Of a stretch of 64,000 nt of DNA, positions 17,456 through 26,724 are shown one piece after another. The notes beneath the pieces are model-generated. The model did not search any database and was not told where the DNA came from. It saw only the letters and a list, made by a program, of their open reading frames with translations. The stretch is from Mycobacterium sp. WUMAC-067 (lineage in GTDB: Bacteria > Actinomycetota > Actinomycetes > Mycobacteriales > Mycobacteriaceae). Each line of letters opens with the position of its first letter. Position 1 is the stretch's first letter. The DNA is taken from the NCBI RefSeq assembly GCF_020217485.1, contig NZ_JAEKMI010000017.1, positions 52,992 to 116,991 on the forward strand. Reading direction: 5' to 3'. Position numbers and translations under genes: made by a program.

Positions 17456-19210
17456 GTGGCTGATCCGATCCACGCGTCCACCCAGCGAAGCTCGCCGGTG
17501 TCCGTGCTGGGTCCGGAGCATCGGCGCGCGGCCTGGGAACGGCTGGGCGCCGAGCAGTTCGACGTGGTGGTGATCGGCGGCGGCGTGGTCGGTTCGGGTT
17601 GCGCGCTGGACGCCGCGACCCGGGGGCTCAAGGTGGCGCTGGTGGAAGCGCGCGATTTCGCGTCGGGCACCTCGAGCCGCTCGTCGAAGATGTTCCACGG
17701 CGGCCTGCGCTACCTCGAGCAGCTGGAGTTCGGTCTGGTGCGTGAGGCGCTCTACGAGCGCGAGCTGTCGCTGACCACGCTGGCACCGCACCTGGTCAAG
17801 CCGATGCCGTTCCTGTTCCCGCTGACCAATCGCGTGTGGGAGCGTCCCTATATCGCCGCCGGCATCTTTCTCTACGACCGGATGGGTGGGGCGAAATCCG
17901 TTCCGGCGCAAAAGCATTTGACCCGCGCGGGCGCATTGCGGCTGAGCCCGGGCCTCAAGCGCAGCTCGCTGATCGGCGGAATCCGTTACTACGACACGGT
18001 TGTCGACGACGCCCGGCACACCATGACCGTCGGGCGCACCGCCGCGCACTACGGCGCGGTGGTCCGCACATCCACCCAGGTCGTCGCCCTGCTGCGCGAG
18101 GGCGATCGGGTGACCGGGGTGCGGGTCCGCGACTCCGAGGACGGCTCGATCACCGAGGTCCGCGGCCACGTCGTGGTCAACGCGACCGGGGTGTGGACCG
18201 ACGAGATCCAGGCATTGTCCAAGCAGCGCGGGCGATTTCAGGTGCGGGCCTCCAAGGGTGTGCACGTCGTGGTGCCGCGCGACCGCATCGTCAGCGACGT
18301 CGCGATCATCCTGCGCACCGAGAAGTCGGTGATGTTCGTCATCCCGTGGGGCAGCCACTGGATCATCGGAACCACCGACACCGACTGGAATCTCGACCTG
18401 GCCCACCCCGCGGCCACCAAGGTCGACATCGACTACATCCTGCAGACCGTCAACACGGTGCTGGCCATCCCGCTGACCCACGCCGACATCGACGGCGTGT
18501 ACGCGGGGCTGCGGCCGCTGCTGGCGGGGGAGAGCGAGGAAACCTCGAAGCTGTCCCGCGAGCACGCCGTGGCGGTGCCCGCCCCGGGGCTGGTGGCCAT
18601 CGCCGGCGGCAAGTACACCACCTACCGGGTGATGGCCGCGGACGCGATTGATGCTGCGGCGCAATTCATTCCGGCCCGGGTTGCGCCGTCGATCACCGAG
18701 AAGGTCAGCCTGCTGGGTGCCGACGGTTACTTCGCGCTGATCAACCAGGCCGAGCACGTCGCCGAGCTGCAGGGGTTGCACCCCTACCGGGTGCGCCACC
18801 TGCTGGACCGTTACGGGTCGCTGATCGGTGACGTGCTGGCGCTGGCGGACGAAAACCCCGACCTGCTCAACCCGATCAAGGAGGCGCCGGGCTATCTGCG
18901 GGTCGAGGCGCTGTATGCCGTGACCGCCGAGGGGGCCCTGCACCTGGAGGACATCCTGGCCCGCCGGATGCGCATCTCCATCGAATACTCCCACCGCGGA
19001 GTCGACTGCGCGCGAGAGGTCGCGGATGTGGTTGCGCCGGTGCTGGGTTGGTCCGCGGCGGACATCGACCGTGAGGTCGCCAACTACGCCGCCCGGGTGG
19101 AGGCCGAGGTGCTGTCCCAGGCCCAGCCCGACGACGTGTCGGCGGACGAGTTGCGGGCCAGCGCGCCCGAGGCGCGCGCCGAGATCCTCGAGCCGGTCCC
19201 CCTCACTTGA
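17456..19210 (+). CDS. glpD2: FAD-dependent glycerol-3-phosphate dehydrogenase
   Basis: A 584-residue membrane-associated flavoenzyme oxidising sn-glycerol-3-phosphate to dihydroxyacetone phosphate and passing electrons to quinone. The FAD motif DVVVIGGGVVGSGCALDA is near residue 36, RSSKMFHGGLRYLEQ near 80 and IGTTDTDW near 305; the C-terminal DAO-C domain spans about 400-560. It starts at GTG 17456. Its TGA overlaps the TTG of the pseudouridine synthase gene (TTGA), indicating coupling. Confidence 0.93.
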   Translation: MADPIHASTQRSSPVSVLGPEHRRAAWERLGAEQFDVVVIGGGVVGSGCALDAATRGLKVALVEARDFASGTSSRSSKMFHGGLRYLEQLEFGLVREALYERELSLTTLAPHLVKPMPFLFPLTNRVWERPYIAAGIFLYDRMGGAKSVPAQKHLTRAGALRLSPGLKRSSLIGGIRYYDTVVDDARHTMTVGRTAAHYGAVVRTSTQVVALLREGDRVTGVRVRDSEDGSITEVRGHVVVNATGVWTDEIQALSKQRGRFQVRASKGVHVVVPRDRIVSDVAIILRTEKSVMFVIPWGSHWIIGTTDTDWNLDLAHPAATKVDIDYILQTVNTVLAIPLTHADIDGVYAGLRPLLAGESEETSKLSREHAVAVPAPGLVAIAGGKYTTYRVMAADAIDAAAQFIPARVAPSITEKVSLLGADGYFALINQAEHVAELQGLHPYRVRHLLDRYGSLIGDVLALADENPDLLNPIKEAPGYLRVEALYAVTAEGALHLEDILARRMRISIEYSHRGVDCAREVADVVAPVLGWSAADIDREVANYAARVEAEVLSQAQPDDVSADELRASAPEARAEILEPVPLT

Positions 19211-20067
19211 GACCCGCCCCGCTTCCCGTGCGCGACGGGCTCGGCCCGGCGCGGGTGAGGCTGCGGGGCGGACCGGTGCTGGCCGAGCTGGGCGCGCGGT
19301 TCGGCGCGCGGGCCCGCGCGAAGGTGCTGGCCGGGGAGGTGGTGGGCGCCGACGGCGCGGTGGTCGATGCCGCCACCGTGCTGCCGGCCGGGGCGAGCGT
19401 CTACCTCTACCGCGAGCTGCCCGACGAGGTGCCGGTGCCGTTCGGGATCCCGGTGCTGCATCGCGACGACGACATCGTGGTCGTCGACAAGCCGCCCTTT
19501 CTGGCCACGATGCCGCGGGGGCGGCACGTCGCGCAGACCGCGCTGGTGCGGTTGCGCCGCGAGCTGGGGCTACCCGAGCTGAGCCCCGCGCACCGGCTGG
19601 ACCGGCTGACCGCCGGAGTGCTGGTGTTCACCGCGCGCCGCGAGGTGCGCGGCGCGTTCCAGACGCTGTTCTCGCGGGGGTTGGTGCGCAAGACGTATCT
19701 GGCCCGGGCCGCCGTCGACCCGGCGTTGCGGCTGCCCCGTGTGGTGGAAAGCCGCATCGTCAAGCGCCGGGGCCGGCTGCAGGCGGTCAGCGAGCCGGGT
19801 GCGCCGAACGCCGAGACCCTGGTGGAGTTGCTGTCCGCGGACGGCCTCTACCGGCTGACCCCACGCACCGGACGCACCCACCAGCTGCGCGTGCACATGG
19901 CCTCGCTCGGGATACCGATCGAGGGGGACCCGTTGTACCCCAACGTGATTGACGTTGCGGCCGACGACTTCAGCACGCCGCTGCGATTGCTGGCACAGCG
20001 CATCGAGTTCACCGACCCGCGCACCGGCGAGCGCCGCGAGTTCGTCAGCCGCCGGGTGGAGCCGTAG
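19207..20067 (+). CDS. RluA-type RNA pseudouridine synthase (Rv3300c)
   Basis: A 286-residue enzyme converting uridines in RNA to pseudouridine. The catalytic motif HRLDRLTAGV (about residue 130) contains the active-site Asp; VVVDKPPFLATMP, RKTYLARA and RTGRTHQLRVHM are the other family blocks. An N-terminal S4-like segment is weak. It begins with TTG at 19207, overlapping the glpD2 stop. The RNA target is unknown. In M. tuberculosis a phoY1 gene lies between these two, as I recall; it is absent here. Confidence 0.88.
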   Translation: MRPAPLPVRDGLGPARVRLRGGPVLAELGARFGARARAKVLAGEVVGADGAVVDAATVLPAGASVYLYRELPDEVPVPFGIPVLHRDDDIVVVDKPPFLATMPRGRHVAQTALVRLRRELGLPELSPAHRLDRLTAGVLVFTARREVRGAFQTLFSRGLVRKTYLARAAVDPALRLPRVVESRIVKRRGRLQAVSEPGAPNAETLVELLSADGLYRLTPRTGRTHQLRVHMASLGIPIEGDPLYPNVIDVAADDFSTPLRLLAQRIEFTDPRTGERREFVSRRVEP

Positions 20068-20157
20068 CGTCTGATTGCCACCCTGCCCTGATTCCTGCGC
20101 AAAACACCCACCACGCGGTAGCGTCATGTTTGCTGGTTGGGTCGTCGGGAGGCAACC

Positions 20158-20445
20158 ATGAAGCGCGGCATCGGTTCAGGAGTGGCGGCCCTGCTCATGG
20201 CCGCCGGGCTGATCGCCTTTGCACCGCCGGCCGTCGCCGGCTGCCAGTACGGGGGAGGCGTTCTCAGCAAGTGCGACGGGCCCGTCCAGCCCGACGGCAC
20301 CTGGCAACGTTGCGTCGCCGTCACCCGCCTGATTCCCCACGGAGCCAGTTCCTACCTCGTGCCCGAGCAGAACTGCGACGTGATGGGCCCCGACCAGCGC
20401 CCGCCGGATTTCGCGTTCGCCGACCCCCCGACGCACATCGACTGA
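20158..20445 (+). CDS. small exported 'CDGP' protein
   Basis: A 95-residue secreted protein. MKRGIGSGVAALLMAAGLIA is a signal peptide, cut after AVA. The mature part holds the pattern CQYGGG, then CDGPVQPDGTWQRC and NCDVMGPDQRPP, with four cysteines likely in two disulfides. This pattern recurs in several mycobacterial exported proteins of unknown function. ATG at 20158 has a good GGGAGG site 5 bases upstream and is preferred over an in-frame start at 20137. Confidence 0.75.
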   Translation: MKRGIGSGVAALLMAAGLIAFAPPAVAGCQYGGGVLSKCDGPVQPDGTWQRCVAVTRLIPHGASSYLVPEQNCDVMGPDQRPPDFAFADPPTHID

Positions 20446-20493
20446 GCGGACAGCCCGCGGCATGGGCCGCCCGGGATCGGGTAGCCCGCGCGT

Positions 20494-21297
20494 ATGGACA
20501 TCACCGTCACGTTCGTCGGCAACGCCACCACGCTGATTTCCGTCGGCGGGCTGACGCTGCTGACCGACCCGAATTTCCTGCACCGCGGGCAACGCGCCTA
20601 CCTCGGCCACGGCCTGGTGTCCAAGCGCCTGAAGGAGCCGGCGTTGAGCATCGACGAACTCCCGCCCGTCGACGCGATCGTGCTCTCCCACATGCACGGC
20701 GACCACTGGGACCGGGTGTCGCAGCGGGGTCTCGACCACGCCCTTCCCATCGTCACCACCCCGCACGCCGCCCAGCGCCTGCACCGCCGCGGCTTCGCGC
20801 ACGCACGCGGCCTGCGGACCTGGCAACAGCACACGATCACCAAGGGCGAGACCACGCTGACCCTCACGTCGCTGCCCGGGCGCCACGCGCCGGGGTGGAG
20901 CCGGCGCCTGCTGCCGCCGGTGATGGGCACCATGCTCGAGGTCGCCGCCGACGGCTCGCCCCGGCGCCGGCTCTACATCTCCGGGGACACCCTGCTGGTC
21001 GAGGAGCTGAAAGAGGTTCCGGCGCGGTTCGATCCGATCGACGTGGGGATGCTGCACCTCGGCGGCACCCGGCTGCCGGCCGGCCGGCGGCTTCCGTTCG
21101 GGCTGACCGTAACCATGGACGGCCGCCAGGGGGCCGAACTCGTCGCGCTGCTGAGCCTGCCGAAGGCCATCCCGGTGCACTTCGACGACTACGCGGTGTT
21201 TGCGTCGCCCCTGGCCGACTTCACCCGGGAAATGCGGCGTCGCGGGCTGGGCGACCGGATCGTCACGGTGAACCGCGGCGCCTCGGTCACCGTCTGA
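20494..21297 (+). CDS. metallo-beta-lactamase-fold hydrolase
   Basis: A 267-residue MBL-fold protein. The metal motif appears as LSHMHGDHWD (about residues 65-74), with GRHAPG (about 129), YISGDT (about 164) and PVHFDDYAVF (about 228). The order of motifs resembles UlaG or N-acyl-phosphatidylethanolamine phospholipase D-like hydrolases. The substrate is unknown. No signal peptide. It lies 48 bases after the exported protein gene. Confidence 0.8.
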   Translation: MDITVTFVGNATTLISVGGLTLLTDPNFLHRGQRAYLGHGLVSKRLKEPALSIDELPPVDAIVLSHMHGDHWDRVSQRGLDHALPIVTTPHAAQRLHRRGFAHARGLRTWQQHTITKGETTLTLTSLPGRHAPGWSRRLLPPVMGTMLEVAADGSPRRRLYISGDTLLVEELKEVPARFDPIDVGMLHLGGTRLPAGRRLPFGLTVTMDGRQGAELVALLSLPKAIPVHFDDYAVFASPLADFTREMRRRGLGDRIVTVNRGASVTV

Positions 21298-21311
21298 AAG
21301 AGGGGCCGCGC

Positions 21312-21347
21312 CCTTGAACGGCCCCTTGAACGGCCCCTTGAACGGCG
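21312..21347 (+). repeat. 12-base tandem repeat, three copies
   Basis: CCTTGAACGGCC is repeated at 21312, 21324 and, with one change in the last base, 21336. AGGGGCCG just upstream (21301-21308) can pair with CGGCCCCT inside the repeats (21319-21326), so a hairpin could form just after the metallo-hydrolase stop codon. Confidence 0.7.
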
Positions 21348-21508
21348 GGGCGAGGTTCGCCGGTCAATAAATGGGGAGAGGAGCGCGTAGCTGGGGGTAT
21401 AGGGTGTCCTAGCGGCGTGCGGTCGAACTGGGAGGTAACCGACCGCAAGTAGCAGGCATCGATGTAGAAGAGTTTGGGGCTTTTTCGCGGCCTGGTTAAC
21501 GGAAATTT

Positions 21509-21525
21509 GCTGAGGCGTTCTCAGC
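21509..21525. promoter_or_regulatory. perfect inverted repeat before PPE gene
   Basis: GCTGAG (21509-21514) and CTCAGC (21520-21525) are perfect 6-base arms around GCGTT, ending 19 bases before the PPE start. It could be an operator or a leader hairpin. The 247-base gap 21298-21544 otherwise holds only the tandem repeat at 21312. Confidence 0.4.
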
Positions 21526-21544
21526 GTGGGCATTGTGAGATGTG

Positions 21545-22678
21545 ATGGATCTACTAGCACCCCCCGAGGTCACCTCGACGCTCATCCACACCGGGCCCGG
21601 AGCGGGCTCGCTGATCGAGGCCGCCGGCGCCTGGCAGCGCCTGGCCGTCGAGCTGGAGAATTCCGTCTCCACCTATGCCTCCACGTTGTCCTCGCTCATC
21701 GATTCCTGGGACGGTCCGTCCGCGATGGCGATGCTGCAGTCCGTCCAGCCCTACCTCCTGTGGTTGCGCGAGACGGCGCAACAGTCCGCGCAAATGGCCA
21801 CCTCGGCGGAAGCCGCCGCCTCGGCCTTCAGCGCCACTCGCGCCACCGTCGTGCATCCCTCGGTCGTCACCGCCAACCGCACGCGCCTGCGGCAACTGCT
21901 CATGACCAACCGGTTCGGGACCAACACCGCGGCGATCGCCGAGGCCGAAAACGAGTACCAGACCATGTGGGCGAACAACGCCGCCGCGATGACCCGCTAT
22001 CAGGCGACGACGTCGCAGGCGACCACGCAACTGTCGCCGTTCACTTCGCCGCTTCCCGACACCAATCCGGCCGGGACGGCCAACCAGCAGGCCGCGGTGA
22101 TGAAAGCCTCGACTGACTCTTCGGGTTCGTCGCTGGGATCGATATTCTCGGGGCTCAACACCGCCGGCTTCGACCCCAACAGCGGCTGGTTCGGGTGGGC
22201 GAACACCTGGGCCAACCAGTTCATGTCGTCCGGTTTCCCCGTCAACCTATTGGCGGTGTGGGCGCAGATGGCGACCGCCCAAGGGGTCGCGTCCGTCGGC
22301 GGCGACATCGGCTCGGGCCTGTCCGAGGGCCTCGGAGCGACCACGGCGAGCCTGGCCAACGCGATCAAGGGAATCGGCGCGGGGGCTTCCGCGCCGACCG
22401 GGGCGCTGGGGGTTGGCGTCTCGCTGGGCAAGTTGACCGCGCCCCCCGCCGTCGTGGGACTGTTGCCGGGCACACCGACCGGGGTGCAGCTCGCCTCCGC
22501 GGCGTCCCCGCTGCCCGCGGCGGAATCAGGATTCCCCATGATGCCGATGATGGTGCCGCCGCCGACGGCCTCGGCGGGCACCGGCTGGCGAAAACGCAAA
22601 CAGCAAAAGTACGAGGACGTTGCCGTGGGCCGCGAGGTCAAAGGCAAAGTGATGCCTCGTAACCCGTCGGCCGGATGA
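21545..22678 (+). CDS. PPE family protein
   Basis: A 377-residue PPE protein. The N-terminal domain of about 170 residues opens MDLLAPPEVTSTLI and contains the WxG turn as SWDGPSA (about residue 57), which in this family packs against a PE partner and the EspG chaperone. The central part is alanine/glycine/serine-rich (GFDPNSGWFGWANTW), and the tail is basic then ends VMPRNPSAG. PPE proteins are exported by ESX type VII systems. No PE gene is adjacent. The ATG at 21545 is chosen over GTG 21542. It forms a tandem pair with the next PPE gene. Confidence 0.92.
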   Translation: MDLLAPPEVTSTLIHTGPGAGSLIEAAGAWQRLAVELENSVSTYASTLSSLIDSWDGPSAMAMLQSVQPYLLWLRETAQQSAQMATSAEAAASAFSATRATVVHPSVVTANRTRLRQLLMTNRFGTNTAAIAEAENEYQTMWANNAAAMTRYQATTSQATTQLSPFTSPLPDTNPAGTANQQAAVMKASTDSSGSSLGSIFSGLNTAGFDPNSGWFGWANTWANQFMSSGFPVNLLAVWAQMATAQGVASVGGDIGSGLSEGLGATTASLANAIKGIGAGASAPTGALGVGVSLGKLTAPPAVVGLLPGTPTGVQLASAASPLPAAESGFPMMPMMVPPPTASAGTGWRKRKQQKYEDVAVGREVKGKVMPRNPSAG

Positions 22679-22808
22679 CACTGACATTGACGTCGGCGCC
22701 GCACGACTGCGAGCGCCGATCGCATCCACCGGGTCGGTCAACGGCGACCAGCGCCAGCGCCGACGCGCGGCGTTCGCCCCACCCACTTCTTCCCCAAGGT
22801 AAAGGTTC

Positions 22809-23930
22809 ATGGATTTTGGGATACTGCCGCCCGAGATTATCTCGGCGCTGATCCACTCCGGACCCGGCGCTTGGTCATTGATCGAAGCCGCCGGCTTCTG
22901 GCAGGAATTGAGCGCCGAGCTGGAGCAATCGGCAAGCAGCTACACCGCTGAGTTGTCGTGGTTGTCCACGACGTGGCACGGTCCGTCGTCGCTGGCGATG
23001 GCCGAGGCGCTGGAACCGTATCTCGCCTGGTTGCGTCTCACCGCGCAGCAGTGCCAGCAGACCGCCGCGTCGGTGGAGGTCGTCGCCGCGGCATTCGAAT
23101 GGACCCACTGGACGGTGGTGCATCCGTCGCTGGTCGCCGCCAACCGGGCGCGCCTGGCGATGTTGCTGGCCACGAACTTCTTCGGGGTCAACTATCCGGC
23201 CATCGCCGAAACCGAGGCCGAATATCACACCATGTGGGTGAACAACTCGGCCGCCATGTATCGGTATGCCGCGACCTCGGCGGGCGCCCTCAAGCTGCCC
23301 CAGTTCTCGGCGCCGCCCCCGGTGGCCAGTCCGTCCGGGGTGACGCCCCAGGCGACGATGGTGCCCGCGACTACCGCTACCTCTCCGATGGCCTCGCAGT
23401 TGGCAGCGTCCACCGGGTTCGACCCCCAAGCCGGCTGGTTTGGATTTGCCAATCAATGGGCGAGCCAAACCATCGCCGCCAGCGGATTTCCGGTCAACAT
23501 TCTCGGTGCGTTGGCGCAATTCGCCACCGCCCATGCGTTCACGTCGCTGGGTGAGGGCATCGGTCCGGGATTGGCGGACGGCGCCGCGGCGCTGGCGTCG
23601 GCGGAGACGCGGCTCGTCAGCGCGGTCGGCGCCGCGGGGTCGTCCTTGGCGCCGCGGGCGACGCTGGGTGTCGGAATTTCGCTGGGCAACCTGACCATGC
23701 CTCCCGCGACGGTGGGAATGCTGGCGTCGTCGCAGGCGGCGGTGCAGCTCGCCTCGGCGGTGTCGCCGCTTCCCCCGGGCGCGCAACCGACCATGCTCCC
23801 CATGGCGCCGGTGCGCCCGGGCCGCGGTTCGAGCGGCGGTCGCCGACGTAAGGGCCGCGACTACGACGACATCGAGTACGGCGCGGAGCTTTCAGGCACG
23901 GTGATGCACCGGCCGCCGTCGGCGGGTTGA
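22809..23930 (+). CDS. PPE family protein, tandem paralogue
   Basis: A 373-residue PPE protein, clearly related to the one before: MDFGILPPEIISALIHSGPG start, WxG turn TWHGPSS, FDPQAGWFGFANQW, GFPVNILGALAQFATA, and a basic tail ending VMHRPPSAG. Both share the same overall layout, so they arose by duplication. The 130-base gap between them has no gene. An AAGG ribosome site precedes the ATG. Export through an ESX system is expected from the family; the partner PE must be elsewhere. Confidence 0.92.
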   Translation: MDFGILPPEIISALIHSGPGAWSLIEAAGFWQELSAELEQSASSYTAELSWLSTTWHGPSSLAMAEALEPYLAWLRLTAQQCQQTAASVEVVAAAFEWTHWTVVHPSLVAANRARLAMLLATNFFGVNYPAIAETEAEYHTMWVNNSAAMYRYAATSAGALKLPQFSAPPPVASPSGVTPQATMVPATTATSPMASQLAASTGFDPQAGWFGFANQWASQTIAASGFPVNILGALAQFATAHAFTSLGEGIGPGLADGAAALASAETRLVSAVGAAGSSLAPRATLGVGISLGNLTMPPATVGMLASSQAAVQLASAVSPLPPGAQPTMLPMAPVRPGRGSSGGRRRKGRDYDDIEYGAELSGTVMHRPPSAG

Positions 23931-23939
23931 GAAGATCGC

Positions 23940-24944
23940 GTGGTGCACAACGCTCCGCAGATCCAGGGCCGCGTATGGCGCGGCGGCAAGGCGCAGGACG
24001 ACTTCGAGTTCGGCAAGATCTCGGACTACCTGTCCGAGCCCGACACCCTGGTGTGGGCCGACCTGTGCAACCCCGACCACGACACCCTCGGCGGCCTCGC
24101 CGGCGAACTCGGGCTGAACCACTGGGCGGTCGAAGACGCCGTGGCTGCGGCCGAACGGGTCAAAGCCACCGGATACGAAACCCACACCTTCTTCACCGTC
24201 TACGCCGCCGACATCGCTGACCCCGCGGCGAACGCCGTCCCCGCGCGCGCACTGACGATGCAGCGCATCTCGGCCTTCGTGCTGCCGCAGGGGCTGATCA
24301 CCGTGCGCCTGACGCCCGACTTCGACATGGCGCAGGTGACCCGGCGATGGCAGGAGCTCGGCGGCCAGGCCTCCGGTGTCGGCGCCCTGGTGCACGGCCT
24401 GCTCGACGTGGTGGTCGACAGCCACTTCGCCGCCGTGGAGGCCCTCGACGACGGCATCGAAGCCATCGAGGACGAACTCTTCGACGGCACCTCCCGCAAA
24501 GGCGATTTTCAGCGCCGCACCTTCGGGTTGCGCCGAGACCTGGTGAACCTGCGGCGGGTGGCGCTACCGATGCGCGAGGTGGTCAATTCGATTCAGCACC
24601 ACCGCATTTCGGACGGCACCGACCGGCAGCTCGATCCGCTGTACGCCGACCTCTACGACCACGTGCTGCGGGTGTCCGAATGGACGGAGTCGCTGCGCGA
24701 CATGGTCACCACGATTTTCGAGACCAACCTGTCGCTGCAGGACGCGCGGTTGAACACCGTCATGAAGAAGCTGACGGGATGGGCGGCCATCATCGCCGTG
24801 CCCACGGCGATCACCGGCTTTTACGGGCAGAACGTTCCCTACCCGGGCTTCGGTACGGCGGCCGGATTCGCGGCCAGCACCAGCGTGATAGCCGTCCTGA
24901 TGGTGGTGCTGTACGTAATGTTCAAACGTCGCGATTGGCTCTAG
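23940..24944 (+). CDS. corA: CorA-family divalent cation transporter
   Basis: A 334-residue inner-membrane channel for magnesium or cobalt. A large cytoplasmic domain (about residues 1-270) is followed by a long helix and two C-terminal membrane segments (about 275-295 and 308-328), ending KRRDWL with the usual basic tail. The loop between the segments, normally YGMN, reads FYGQNVP here, as far as I recall also in other actinobacterial members. It starts at GTG 23940, only 9 bases after the PPE stop, so it may be transcribed with the PPE pair. Confidence 0.85.
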   Translation: MVHNAPQIQGRVWRGGKAQDDFEFGKISDYLSEPDTLVWADLCNPDHDTLGGLAGELGLNHWAVEDAVAAAERVKATGYETHTFFTVYAADIADPAANAVPARALTMQRISAFVLPQGLITVRLTPDFDMAQVTRRWQELGGQASGVGALVHGLLDVVVDSHFAAVEALDDGIEAIEDELFDGTSRKGDFQRRTFGLRRDLVNLRRVALPMREVVNSIQHHRISDGTDRQLDPLYADLYDHVLRVSEWTESLRDMVTTIFETNLSLQDARLNTVMKKLTGWAAIIAVPTAITGFYGQNVPYPGFGTAAGFAASTSVIAVLMVVLYVMFKRRDWL

Positions 24945-24957
24945 GCCGCGAGGCCGG

Positions 24958-25173
24958 TCACTGCGTCACGGGGGCTGAGGCGGAAAGACCGTGCTGGATG
25001 CCCTGATTGATTTTGTCCCGCAGGGCCGGGCTGCCTGGCGGATCTGACTCCTTGCAGGCGCAGCTGAGATGACTGAAGGGATTAGGGTCGGTGCTGGCCG
25101 ATGCTGCGGTCCAGCCGGAAGCGCCAAGAACGATGGCAACACCCGCAACACCGACCAAAAGTTTCGGAATCAT
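24958..25173 (-). CDS. small exported protein
   Basis: A 71-residue protein with a signal peptide (MIPKLLVGVAGVAIVLG, cut after SAS) and a short mature part DPNPFSHLSCACKESDPPGS followed by an amphipathic helix with RDKINQGIQHGL. The NPF...L.C.C pattern recurs in small mycobacterial exported proteins of unknown role. The two cysteines are two residues apart. It is convergent with corA (13 bases between). Confidence 0.7.
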   Translation of the reverse strand: MIPKLLVGVAGVAIVLGASGWTAASASTDPNPFSHLSCACKESDPPGSPALRDKINQGIQHGLSASAPVTQ

Positions 25174-25258
25174 TTTGGCCTTGTGCTCGTCACATTAGTT
25201 TCGGATGTTCCAACTTTAGCCGTGAATTCGTCACCAGTCTGTCAACCGGCTGTAAATT

Positions 25259-25615
25259 TCAGGACCCGGATGCTGCCGCGTACTTGGGGCAGTACGCCTT
25301 GATGCTGACGCCGACGAAGTAACCGGCGTGATAGCCGTCCAGCGAACTGCTGGACAGCACGTTGTTGGCGACCTGTTCCGGCGTTTGGCCCGAATCGAGT
25401 TGGTGGCACACGGTGTGACCGGAGTTGACCACGGCCTCGGGTGACTCGAAGTTGATCCCCTTGGCTTTCAGCGCGGCGAGGAACGCCTCATCGGCGGAGG
25501 TGGCATGCGCGCTCGCCGGTGTCGACAGGGCGCCGAGTAGCCCGGCCACCGGCGCAACGCCGATAGCCAGAAGCGACCGCGCGCGGCCGGGCTTGCGCAT
25601 CTGGGTGCTCGTCAT
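25259..25615 (-). CDS. DUF732 exported protein
   Basis: A 118-residue exported protein with a signal peptide (about residues 1-37, cut after ASAHA) and one DUF732 domain: DEAFLAALKAKGINF, GHTVCHQLDSGQTPEQV and a C-terminal AYCPKY. The two cysteines likely form a disulfide. Function is unknown; these are abundant in mycobacteria. ATG at 25615 follows a GGGAG site; a longer frame to 25732 has no such site and its extra residues do not look like a signal. Confidence 0.85.
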   Translation of the reverse strand: MTSTQMRKPGRARSLLAIGVAPVAGLLGALSTPASAHATSADEAFLAALKAKGINFESPEAVVNSGHTVCHQLDSGQTPEQVANNVLSSSSLDGYHAGYFVGVSIKAYCPKYAAASGS

Positions 25616-25806
25616 TTGTGATACTCCCGTGGAACAGAAGAGCCGTAGCTTGCTGAAGGCGGGGCCAGTCGGAATGTTCGCACGGCGCCGCGTCACCCGA
25701 CGGGGTATCGCCGATAATGCCGTCCGTGCCATACCAACGTTTGCTCTGTCTTCGGCGGCGCGTAACCGGCCTCTGTCCGTCGCTGCGCCGTCGGCGACCT
25801 GACAAC

Positions 25807-26724
25807 ATGCCGTACGCGCGGTGGCTGTGGCTCGCGCTGGTGGCGATATGCGTGGTCGGCTGCGGGGTCCGGCACGTGTCGGCGGCGAGCGCCCGCGAGG
25901 TTTCCGGTACGTTCCGATCCAACGGCATGGACCGAACCTACATGTTGCACGTGCCGGCGGGCGACCCCATCGGCCTGGTGCTCAGTTTGCACGGGGGCGG
26001 CGGAACCGGGATCGCGCAGCGCGCGCTGACGGGGTTCGACTCCGTTGCTGACGCCCACGACCTGTTGGTCGTCTACCCCGACGGCTACGACAAGAGCTGG
26101 GCCGACGGGCGCGGCGCGTCGCCCGCGGATCGCCGCCACATCGACGACGTGGCCTTCCTGGTCGGGCTGGTGGGCAAGCTGCAACACGACTACAACATCG
26201 CGCCCGGCCACGTTTTCGTCACCGGGATGTCTAACGGGGGCTTCATGTCCAACCGGCTGGCCTGCGATCGGGCGGACGTCTTCGCCGCGGCGGCGCCGGT
26301 GGCCGGCACCCTGGGCGTGGGCGTGGCCTGCAACCCGTCGCGGCCGGTGTCGGTGTGGGAAGCCCACGGCACCGCCGACCCGCTGGTGCCGTTCAAGGGT
26401 GGCGCGGTGCGCGGCCGCGGCGGGCTCAGCCACTCCATCTCGGCGGATGCCATGGTCGCGAAGTGGCGCGCGGCGGACGGTTGCACCGGCGACCCGTCGA
26501 TGGAGGTGCTGCCCGATGTCCGGGACGGCACCGTCGTCCACCGGTTTGTCTCGGCGGCGTGTTCGGCGTCCAGCGAGGTGGTCTTCTGCAAGGTCGACAA
26601 GGGCGGGCACACCTGGCCGGGCGGCAAGCAATATCTGCCCGCGGCCGTCATCGGGCCCACCACGCACGCGCTTGACGGGTCGGAAGCCATTGCCGAGTTT
26701 TTCCTCGCGCACGCGCGGGATTAG
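25807..26724 (+). CDS. lpqC: lipoprotein esterase LpqC (PHB depolymerase family)
   Basis: A 305-residue lipoprotein. The lipobox is CVVGCG (acylated Cys about residue 18). The enzyme part shows [10 protein letters not shown], the nucleophile motif TGMSNGGFM, Asp in [10 protein letters not shown] and His in GGHTWPGG, the triad of polyhydroxybutyrate depolymerase and feruloyl esterase-like enzymes. It would act on esters at the cell surface. ATG at 25807 gives the lipoprotein signal and is preferred over 25717. Its 3' end overlaps nei by 4 bases. Confidence 0.9.
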   Translation: MPYARWLWLALVAICVVGCGVRHVSAASAREVSGTFRSNGMDRTYMLHVPAGDPIGLVLSLHGGGGTGIAQRALTGFDSVADAHDLLVVYPDGYDKSWADGRGASPADRRHIDDVAFLVGLVGKLQHDYNIAPGHVFVTGMSNGGFMSNRLACDRADVFAAAAPVAGTLGVGVACNPSRPVSVWEAHGTADPLVPFKGGAVRGRGGLSHSISADAMVAKWRAADGCTGDPSMEVLPDVRDGTVVHRFVSAACSASSEVVFCKVDKGGHTWPGGKQYLPAAVIGPTTHALDGSEAIAEFFLAHARD

